A DNA stretch of 23,955 bases from Chara braunii. Taxonomy: Eukaryota; Streptophyta; Charophyceae; Charales; Characeae. The stretch spans positions 1,848,359 to 1,872,313 of the forward strand of contig BFEA01000091.1 of the NCBI GenBank assembly GCA_003427395.1, read 5' to 3'. How positions within the stretch are numbered: the stretch's first letter is position 1; each line of letters starts with the position of its first letter. The notes below the pieces were generated by a model that ran no database searches, was not told the origin of the DNA, and saw only the letters and a program-made list of their open reading frames with translations. A program made the position numbers and the translations under genes. Positions 17,590 through 23,955 of the stretch are shown here, piece by piece.

Positions 17590-18191
17590 ATGAAGACAAA
17601 CTGCGGCCATGAGGAGCTCGGGATACTAATCACGAGCAGGATTACTAGCGACATTGTCTTGTACTTGGATGTCACCACAACTATGTCTTCGGCCCAACTT
17701 GAAGCATTATCTTCCAGTAGAGTCGTCGATCGGTGCCTTCACTTATCGTCAGCGAAACGGTTTCATTATGTACTTCATCGATCGACCTTCACCTATCGTC
17801 AGCGAAACGGTTTCATTATGACCCGTCCGTGTAGCTTCTTGACGTCAGATTTGATCACACGACCTCCCGCCGCCATGGGAGATGAGGATGCCAGGTTAGA
17901 GGAGGAAGATGGAGTCGAAGGATGGCGATTGCATTAGCAAATGCTGGTGGAGGGAGTGCTAGTGACCGGACGGATTCGAGGCAGGAGCAGCGGGGGGGAG
18001 GGGGGCGGGGGGAAGGTAAACGATAGGCAACGCCACGTTGGAACGGGTTTAATATGAATCCCGTTCTTTAATTCGATTGGATGTTAGAGAAGAAGGGGGG
18101 GCTACAGAGCTCACCTATAGGGCTCCGATGTTCCAAGTGTTTTTATTGCCTTCCTTACCTCTGTTACTGCTAAGTGTTCAGCTTTGGAGCG

Positions 18192-18193
<2 letters not shown>
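17201..18193. other. Kinase 3' flank rich in trinucleotide repeats
   Basis: After the TGA at 17198-17200 I find no gene. An AGG run lies at 17351-17380, a GCT run at 17495-17517 and a GAT run at 17553-17590. A TAAAAA-like patch near 17384 could serve as a weak polyadenylation signal, but none is clear. Long frames here (for example 17545-17937) are driven by the GAT run. Confidence 0.5.
17727..17820. repeat. 50-bp tandem duplication
   Basis: ATCGTCAGCGAAACGGTTTC occurs at about 17745 and again at about 17795. Both copies begin with CGATCG and end TTTCATTATG. The second copy is 2 bases shorter at its start. Confidence 0.8.

Positions 18194-18242
<49 letters not shown>
18194..18242. repeat. 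GA microsatellite
   Basis: An uninterrupted AG/GA run of about 24 units. Confidence 0.95.
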
Positions 18243-18245
<3 letters not shown>

Positions 18246-18433
18246 GGGGTAGGCGGAAGGACGTGCAAAAACCCTCCGGGCAGACAGATATTCCCTATAG
18301 CTTGAATGTGAATTTTAGGACGAAGATGGACCTCATGTGCTTGCAGCTAAGGGCACCTTTCAGTGGAGATGCTGCTGGCGTGAAAGTTCAGGAGGTTAAT
18401 TAATTGCACTGGTGGAGGTGAAGATTCTTTCGG

Positions 18434-18491
18434 AGAAGAAGAAGAAGACGAAGAAGAAGAAGAAGAAGAAGAAGAAGAAGAAGAAGAAGAA
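18434..18491. repeat. GAA microsatellite
   Basis: A run of GAA/AAG triplets with one ACG interruption near 18448. It produces an artificial poly-Lys frame. Confidence 0.95.
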
Positions 18492-18644
18492 AGCAGTTTC
18501 ATCGCTCAGACCAGCACAGCACAGCACTGTGATGCTGGCGGTTGTTATAGTCGGAGGGGCTCATTTCCGCTCCGCCTTAGCGCACGACGCAGGGCCTCTT
18601 GTGCAGGCTTCTTCTGCCTTCCTTTGCTCGTTTTGCGCCCAGCA

Positions 18645-18720
18645 CTGTTACCTGGTAACAGGCATTGTCCCATCTAAAAAGGGGTTTAAAGGGGTTTAAA
18701 GGGGTTTAAAGGGCTTTTTA
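18645..18720. repeat. Small palindrome followed by three GGGGTTTAAA decamers
   Basis: CTGTTACC-T-GGTAACAG (18645-18661) is a perfect 8-1-8 hairpin. Three exact GGGGTTTAAA units (18681-18710) then lie between TAAAAAG (18675-18681) and its inverse CTTTTTA (18714-18720). The unit is not the plant TTTAGGG telomere repeat. Confidence 0.75.
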
Positions 18721-19251
18721 CTGCTGCCTGGGAAGATCACGTTTCGAAAACTCTCTAGAGCTCCCAGACTGCAAAGGTCGTGGTTTTGCCTGTGTGGCAT
18801 TCGCGCCGCAACACATGAGAGGCAGCAGCCTGTCATGTGCCCCTCCGCGACAGTCTCAGTTCGGAATCGCTACCGTACAGGAAAGGCCACATCAACCACT
18901 TCCACTGCTAACCCCCCTTCAGCTGCGACTGCAACTCCAATTTTGAACTACGGTCTTCACTGGAATAGAACGCCCGGTCATTATTGCTGCATCTGGACAG
19001 AAAATGGCGCCAAATACGGCTATAATGACCAGGCGTTCTCTTCGGGTGAAGATGGTAGTACTACTATGGCTAGTAGGCTACTATCCCTGCGCTATGACTG
19101 CAGCTGCTGCTGCTGCTGCTGCTGCCGCCCCTGCGAGTGGTAGTGGGGTGATGGATTGTGTTGGATTAATTTAGCCCTTGCTACCCCTAAGGCACAGCAG
19201 CTTGGCCTCTCAGTGTGATTTCTCCCCCTACCCTTGCTCCTACCCTGTCCA
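18721..19251. other. Unassigned sequence with a TGC microsatellite
   Basis: No gene recognised. A GCT/TGC run at about 19103-19125 creates a poly-Cys frame end. The 102-codon frame at 18835-19143 has no recognisable features beyond that. Confidence 0.4.
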
Positions 19252-19350
19252 GGGGCTAGGTCCCACTTGCACGAATTAAGAGATACTGACCGTAGATGGC
19301 AAAGATCAACGGCCGGAATCTCCTAATTTGCGCAAGTGGGACCTTGCCCC
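19252..19350. mobile_element. Hairpin (MITE-like) element 1, 99 bp
   Basis: The left arm begins GGGGCTAGGTCCCACTTGC and the right arm ends with GCAAGTGGGACCTTGCCCC. The arms pair over about 32 bases with few mismatches. It is shorter than the related elements at 19435 and 20673. Confidence 0.7.
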
Positions 19351-19434
19351 AGTTGCAACACTCGCAGAATGAGAAGCTGGACCTGTTTTCTGGTGCAGGC
19401 TGCTGACAGTTGTAAGGCACACAAGTGGCATTGA

Positions 19435-19602
19435 GGGGCGAGGTCCCACTAGCACAGAGGATTAGAGTTAACGCCCAAATCTAGACTCGTTTGAGGACAG
19501 ATACAGAAAACCGTGTTTGATCAGCTTTTCTGCATGTCCGCCAAGAACCTATCCAGATTCAGGTTCCTAGTTCGATCCACGTTGCTGGTGGGACCTAGCC
19601 CC
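19435..19602. mobile_element. Hairpin (MITE-like) element 2, 168 bp
   Basis: The ends are GGGGCGAGGTCCCACTAGCA and TGCTGGTGGGACCTAGCCCC. Imperfect pairing continues inward past AACGCCCAAATCTAGA on the left. Length and inner motif match element 3. Confidence 0.7.
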
Positions 19603-19720
19603 AGGAGGTAGTGGGTTCAATCTCCATTAGCCTAATGTGCCTTTTTTGCTGGTCAGCGCATCCAATGCCACACCTAACATCGGTCCATTGGATGTAGATA
19701 TGCAAACCTCAAACTTCGCG

Positions 19721-19830
19721 GTGTCCTCCAGGACATCCGTGAAAGTTGGATACAGAGAAGGATAAATTAGCAAATGGCCCCTGCGCGTTTCAGGATGACA
19801 GGCATAAATTGAGAAATGGTCTCAAACTTT
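19721..19830 (+). ncRNA. U6 snRNA-like sequence, copy 3 (probable pseudogene)
   Basis: GTCCTCCAGGACATCCGTGA, then TACAGAGAAGGATAAATTAGC, ATGGCCCCTGCGC, AGGATGACA and GGCATAAATTGAGAAATGG follow U6 from 5' stem to 3' part in order. It has changed loop bases, a GATAA-type insertion before TTAGC, and an extra GTTTC inside the CGCAAGG region. Unlike copies 1 and 2 it keeps the normal 3' portion. There is no T-run terminator. Confidence 0.8.
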
Positions 19831-20247
19831 CAGGGTTCAATTTCAATTGACCAAGTTGCGGCAAACGGGCGTATCAGTGATACGGCATCGGATCGTCAGC
19901 AGAGCAAAGTGTACCATCCGGGGGGTGGCCGGCCTCCCTTTTCTTTCTGGCACGCCTGAACTGCACATCCTTTTTCTTTCCGGCACGCCTGAACTGCAAA
20001 GAAATGGCTGGCACATAGTTACATGCCATAGGTACATGCCTCAGGACCAGATGGCATGTACATATCTGCCATGCTCACACCAGGCTAAAGTGAATGGGCC
20101 TCGCTCCACAACACAACACTCGACAATCCTGTGGACGCTTTCTGGACCCTATACATCCAAAACGTTGTCCATGTCGAAATGCACCTGGTCCAGAATGCAT
20201 CCAACAGCATCTAGAGTGTTGTCTAGTGGAGAGAGGGGCAAATGACC

Positions 20248-20248
<1 letters not shown>
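19831..20248. other. Unassigned sequence with a 33-bp tandem duplication
   Basis: CACGCCTGAACTGCA occurs at 19951 and 19984, each preceded by TTTCTTTC and GGC. A 7-1-7 palindrome (CGTATCA-G-TGATACG) lies at 19870-19884. The 132-codon plus frame at 19847-20245 spans the duplication and is not convincing. Confidence 0.4.
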
Positions 20249-20341
<93 letters not shown>

Positions 20342-20342
20342 N

Positions 20343-20408
<66 letters not shown>
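20249..20408. repeat. GT then GA microsatellites
   Basis: A TG run (20249-20281) directly joins a long GA run (20282-20408) with one N at 20342. The N may mark a collapsed or uncertain length. Confidence 0.95.
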
Positions 20409-20411
<3 letters not shown>

Positions 20412-20499
20412 TAGCCAAGTAGAACACTTTACGTGAGGCATTACATATCACAGTGACCACAAAGTGTCCATGGCATGCTCATAGCGTCTACCCTTCTTG

Positions 20500-20503
<4 letters not shown>

Positions 20504-20570
<67 letters not shown>
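20504..20570. repeat. GA microsatellite
   Basis: An uninterrupted AG/GA run of about 33 units. Confidence 0.95.
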
Positions 20571-20574
<4 letters not shown>

Positions 20575-20672
20575 ATAGTCATTTCCACGATGAATCAGCT
20601 CTTAGGAAATGTGTCAGGTCTGGGTTTCCATCTGTCTGTCTATCCGTCAAAAATCTGTCCGCAAGGCAAACA

Positions 20673-20838
20673 GGGGTTAAGCCCCGCTAGCAGCATTGGT
20701 TTTCCTGAATGCGCGAATCTGGACGTTTTTGTGGAGAGGTGCGGTTGAGGAAACGGAACGCAACTTTTTGCACATCTCCACAAATACGACTAGATTCGGG
20801 CGTTGAGGAACTTAATGCTGCCAGTGGGACTTGGCCCC
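20673..20838. mobile_element. Hairpin (MITE-like) element 3, 166 bp
   Basis: The left arm starts GGGGTTAAGCCCCGCTAGCA. The right arm, read inverted, starts GGGGCCAAGTCCCACTGGCA. The arms stay alignable for about 65 bases to TTTGTGGAGA on both sides, so nearly the whole element folds back. The inner motif AACGCCCGAATCTAG is shared with element 2. Confidence 0.75.
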
Positions 20839-21050
20839 AGGGGTGTTTATTTAATAGGCCAGGCAGGTAGACAGCAGCAGGCACACAGGCGAGCAGGTCT
20901 GGCAGGTCTGCACATATCCACAAACAGGACCAAAGTCTGGCATTGAGGAAACTCAATTCTGCTAGTGGGATTTGGGCCCAGGGGTGTTTATATAATCGGC
21001 CAGGCAGGGTAGACAGCAGGCATGCGAGCCAGTGAGCGGGCACGCAGGCA
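20771..21050. repeat. 140-bp tandem duplication including half of hairpin element 3
   Basis: The segment from CACATCTCCACAAA (20771) is repeated from CACATATCCACAAA (20911). It includes the right arm of element 3 (second copy ends about 20979), the motif CAGGGGTGTTTAT, and a GGCCAGGCAGG tract. The second copy is diverged. Confidence 0.7.
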
Positions 21051-21554
21051 AGCATGTCAGACAGACTGATTGGGCTGTGAGGTTGCTGGCTTCAGCCAAG
21101 TGACAGTTGTCTCAGGGCATACTCACACCAGGACTTTTTCAACACAGCTGTGGAGGTGATTGCGGTCAGATGCTTCCGGGTCCAGCCGTAATTAACATCA
21201 GAATCATGATCAGATACATCTAAAAAAGTACTACCTAGTGTGATATACCCACTGGCAGCCGGGCTATGTAGGGAGAATTCTCTCGTGTTCTATCCGACAC
21301 ACTGCGGAAGTAGACTGCTTGATTTGGCAATTGCTGTGGGCAAGTTCCATAGGAAGTTGTAAGTCTCGTGGAAATTCCCCATCCCGTGTATCATAGACAG
21401 TGTTTGTGCAGCTTCTGGTAGTCGATCGTTTTCACCCGTCACGGCCCGCATCTCCACCAGGGATCACCACTCTGGAATCAAAGCCGGAATAGGAAGTGGA
21501 TTGTTCGCGTACGAGGACCCATCAACAGAATAGCGGAGGTAGCTCACAAGGGCG
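21051..21554. other. Unassigned sequence
   Basis: I see no gene, repeat or RNA here beyond short chance frames. Confidence 0.4.
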
Positions 21555-22665
21555 TCCCATTGTTCCCAAGGGCTGCAGCAGACTCAGAACTTCCAAAGGG
21601 TTCCCAGCTGGCCCGAGCTGGGGCCAAGGGCTTTCCAAGGGCTGCAGCAGAACCAGAACTTCCCAAGGGTTCCCAGCTGCGACCAAGGGCCAAGGGCTTT
21701 ACAAGGGTTGCAGCAACCAGAACTTTCCAAGGGTTCCCAGCTGGGGCCAAGGGCTTCACAAGGGCTGCAGCAGAACCGGAACTTCCCAAGGGTTCCCAGC
21801 TGGGACCAAGGGGCTTCCCAAGGGCAGCAGCAGAACCAGCACTTCCCAAGGGTTCCAAGCTGGGGCAGAAGGTTGATTCGGGGAACCAGAAGCTTCCCAG
21901 GGGCTGCAGCAGAACCAGAACTTCCCAAGCGTTTCCAGCTGGGCCCAAGGGCTTCACAAGGGCTGCAGAACCAGAACTTCCCCAGGGTTCCCAGCTGGGG
22001 CCAAGGGCTTCCCAAGCCCTGCAACAGAACCAGAACTTCCCAAGGGTTCCCAGCTGGGGCCAAGGGCTTCCCAAGGGCTGCAGCAGGACCAGAACTTCCC
22101 AAGGGTTCCCAGCTGGCCCGAGCTGGGCCAAGGCCCTCCCAACTGCTGCAGCAGAACCAGAACGTCCCTAAGGTTCCCAGCTGGGACCAACGGCCAAGGG
22201 CTTTACAAGGGCTGCGGGGCCAAGGGCTTCCCAAGGGCTGCAGCAGGACCAGAACTTCCCAAGGGTTCCCAGCTGGCTCGAGCTGGGGCCAAGGGCTAGG
22301 GCTGCAGCAGAACCAGAACTTCCCAAGGGTTCCCAGCTGGGGCCAAGGGTCAAGGGCTTTACAAGGGCTGCAGCAACCAGAACTTCCCAAGGGTTCCCAG
22401 CTGGGGCCAAGGGNCTTCCCAAGGGTTCCCAGCTGGGGCCAAGGGTCAAGGGCTTTACAAGGGCTGCAGCAACCAGAACTTCCCAAGGGTTCCCAGCTGG
22501 GGCCAAGGGCTTCCCAAGGGCTGCAGCAGAACCAGAACTTTCCAAGGGTGGGACCAAGGAGTGCAGCGAAACCAGCACTTCCCAAGGGTTCCAAGCTGGG
22601 ACAGATGGTTGATTCGGGGAACCAGAAGCTTCCCAGGGGCTGCAGCAGAAGCAGAACTGCTGCTG
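21555..22665. repeat. 59-bp minisatellite, roughly 18 units
   Basis: The unit contains GGGTTCCCAGCTGGGGCC, then AAGGGCTTCCCAAGGGCTGC, then AGCAGAACCAGAACTTCCCAA. Units vary by small insertions such as CAAGGGTCAAGGGCTTTA. A variant with GGTTGATTCGGGGAACCAGA appears near 21870 and again near 22605, showing higher-order duplication. Because 59 is not a multiple of three and the unit lacks stops, long frames up to 363 codons occur on both strands; these are not good gene candidates. Confidence 0.92.
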
Positions 22666-22715
22666 TAAAGGACAATGCCTGGCATTCGGGTTCAGCACAG
22701 AGGTTCGGTGTACCT

Positions 22716-22932
22716 TGAGGTCAGTTTTTTTTTTTTTTTTTCTTTGTTCTTTTTTGAAAAGAGAGACGGCCTCAAGATATCATCTTTCGACTGACTGGCC
22801 CCAGATAAATGCAGAGTTATTTTTAGCCATATGATTGCACTGGAATTCGAACCCGAACTCGGGTCCGAGTCTGTGTTTCAACAGCTCATGGTTGTACCAA
22901 CTGAGCTAGGCCAGTTGGCTGAGCTCAGTTTT
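22716..22932 (-). mobile_element. tRNA-derived SINE candidate with A-tail
   Basis: On minus, the head has an A box TAGCTCAGTTGG (22908-22897) and a B box GGTTCGAATTCC within 22853-22841. ACTGG near the start can pair with CCAGT after the B box, like a tRNA acceptor stem. The body runs about 100 bases to an A-rich tail, seen as a T-run at 22725-22741 on plus. Flanks TGAGGTCAGTTTT (22716-22728) and TGAGCTCAGTTTT (22920-22932) differ by one base and look like target-site duplications. The B-box spacing and weak T-stem argue against a functional tRNA gene. Confidence 0.65.
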
Positions 22933-23502
22933 AGGTTCAGATTGAGGGGAGGGCCAGGTTGAAGACCAGGTAGGGAATCTCTGACAGTTGGAGCCAAACA
23001 GCGATGATGGGGTAAGCGGTTCAGTAAATTGTAGCTGATTTCAGATGTACAGTCCCGGTGCAATTAGGGAAGTTGACCAGACTCCCGCACAATCCTCCCC
23101 AATGGACGCTACAGTAGGAGGCCCAGTTTCGACATCTGGCCCGCGATGCAGGTGTTGATCGTGCTGCTGACAATGGCCGCTGAGCCTATCCGATTCGGTT
23201 AGGTGTTCGCCTGACAAGTCATCGGTTGTGTGTTCGATTCTCGGATTGGACATGCATGCCTCAAGATGTCGATAGTCTCTTTGATTCAGTTCTGTATCGT
23301 GCTCCCCTTGCCGTTGCCCATCATCGGGCTCCATGTGGTCTAAGCCTGAAACGTCAAGTTCCGTTCGGTACAGGTTCGACTGGCTTATGTCCACCCTCAG
23401 GCCCCATGCCGTCCACCCCAACTTGAAACTTCCATATGGTCCATGTTTGACTTCCTTATGTCCAATGGTCCACCTTCACCTTGCATGTGTCCGCACCAGA
23501 AC
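22933..23502. other. Unassigned sequence leading into the 72-bp repeat
   Basis: Apart from the tRNA-like relic at 23185-23255 I see no gene. From about 23330 the words TGGTC and GTCCAC become frequent, as in the following tandem array, suggesting diverged outer units. Confidence 0.4.
23185..23255 (+). repeat. tRNA-like relic
   Basis: TCCGATTCGGTTAGGTGTTC resembles a tRNA acceptor and D-arm, and TGTGTTCGATTCTCGG resembles a B box. TCCGA can pair with TCGGA after it. The anticodon stem is not convincing. It could be another SINE head. Confidence 0.3.
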
Positions 23503-23790
23503 ACCATGTGGTCCACCTTTGACTGGCCTCTGCCCATCATTGGGTCCAATGTGGTCCACCCTATGGATCAGAGCACCATGTGGTCCACCTTGGACTGGCC
23601 TCTGCCCATCATTGGGTCCGATGTGGTCCACCGTATGGACCAGAGCACCATGTGGTCCACCTTTCACTGGCCTCTGCCCATCATTGGGTCCGATGTGGTC
23701 CACCCTATGGACCAGAGCACCATGTGGTCCACCTTTGACTGGCCTCTGCCCATCGTCGGGTCCGATGTGGTCCACCCTAATGTTCCACGT
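23503..23790. repeat. 72-bp tandem repeat, four units
   Basis: Units start at 23503, 23575, 23647 and 23719, each with ACCATGTGGTCCACC, then GACTGGCCTCTGCCCATC, then GATGTGGTCCACC; the fourth is incomplete at its end. They differ by a few substitutions. The 72-base period is a multiple of three, so frames on both strands stay open and give repeated peptides; coding is not supported otherwise. Confidence 0.93.
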
Positions 23791-23848
23791 AGTCCTGTGC
23801 TCTTGGGTTCCATGAGGCTTACCTTCCCGGTCCATGTGGTTCACTGTC

Positions 23849-23955
23849 GGTTCTGCCATTTCGTCCACCTGCAACTCGCCTATGTCCACACCAGAACACC
23901 ATGTGGTTCCACTGTTGGTTCTGCCATTTCGTCCACCTTCAACTAGCCTATGTCC
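23849..23955. repeat. 68-bp tandem repeat at the window end
   Basis: GGTTCTGCCATTTCGTCCAC occurs at 23849 and 23917, each followed by a CAACT-CGCC/AGCC-TATGTCC stretch. The second copy is cut by the window edge. Confidence 0.8.

Noticed and set aside
18681-18710. Interstitial telomere repeat
   Set aside because: GGGGTTTAAA does not match TTTAGGG or TTTTAGGG-type telomere units in register.
21584-22675. Minus-strand 363-codon frame (and the 336-codon plus frame at 21708-22718) as protein genes
   Set aside because: They are translations of the 59-bp minisatellite, open on both strands because the unit has no stops; no conserved peptide repeat results.
22841-22918. Functional tRNA gene on minus
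   Set aside because: A and B boxes are present, but the arms do not form a proper cloverleaf and an A-tail with target duplications indicates a SINE.
21555-23790. CRISPR-like array
   Set aside because: Repeats are head-to-tail without unique spacers, and the context is eukaryotic.
23443-23946. Repeated-peptide protein from the 72-bp array
   Set aside because: Period divisible by three keeps several frames open on both strands; no start context or non-repeat domain supports a gene.

Overview
This is a eukaryotic repeat-rich window with one convincing host gene. The evidence is a Ty3/Gypsy-type retrotransposon, a PIF/Harbinger transposase fragment, several U6 snRNA-like sequences, tRNA-derived short elements, many di- and trinucleotide microsatellites, and a DYRK-family protein kinase. 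A green-lineage host is likely, and the style of the Harbinger and Gypsy proteins makes a charophyte alga such as Chara my best guess. That guess is inference; no database was searched. Single N bases are scattered through the repeats, and a 90-base gap lies at 13746-13835.

Positions 188-10642 hold a decayed Gypsy-type element on the minus strand. In reading order it has an LTR-like block (10642-9392), an extra 200-residue ORF (8773-8171), a PBS-like site with a palindrome (7958-7934), gag with a CCHC knuckle (7864-6491), aspartic protease (6355-5717), RT-RNase H (5357-3570), a degenerate PHD-like cysteine module with the integrase zinc finger and start of the core (3636-2653), and broken remains of integrase (2652 to about 1850). 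The left LTR-like copy (188-1439) is inverted relative to the right one, so the pair are terminal inverted repeats, not normal direct LTRs. Frameshifts and an in-frame stop make autonomous activity unlikely.

The right LTR-like block interrupts a PIF/Harbinger transposase (10643-11129, minus) just after its FPNCYGC motif. Next come a 194-bp tandem duplication with A-runs (11306-11698), unassigned sequence, and a tandem pair of U6-like sequences (12805-12972). Composite GA/CA microsatellites follow (13513-13909).

The DYRK gene (14180-17200, plus) is a single uninterrupted 1006-codon frame. It has a very low-complexity N-terminus, a NAPA/DH-box-like region, and an apparently intact kinase domain. 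Two upstream ORFs lie before its start, one overlapping it.

From 17201 to the end I see no convincing protein gene. The region holds microsatellites, small hairpin (MITE-like) elements sharing a GGGGC-AGGTCCCAC terminus (19252-20979), a third U6-like sequence (19721-19830), a 59-bp minisatellite of roughly 18 units (21555-22665), a tRNA-derived SINE candidate with A-tail and putative target duplications (22716-22932, minus), and a 72-bp tandem repeat (23503-23790).

The most unusual parts are the inverted-LTR Gypsy element with its extra ORF and PHD-like insert, the U6-like set, and the hairpin family. I found no CRISPR array, bacterial-type operon or clearly new defence system.
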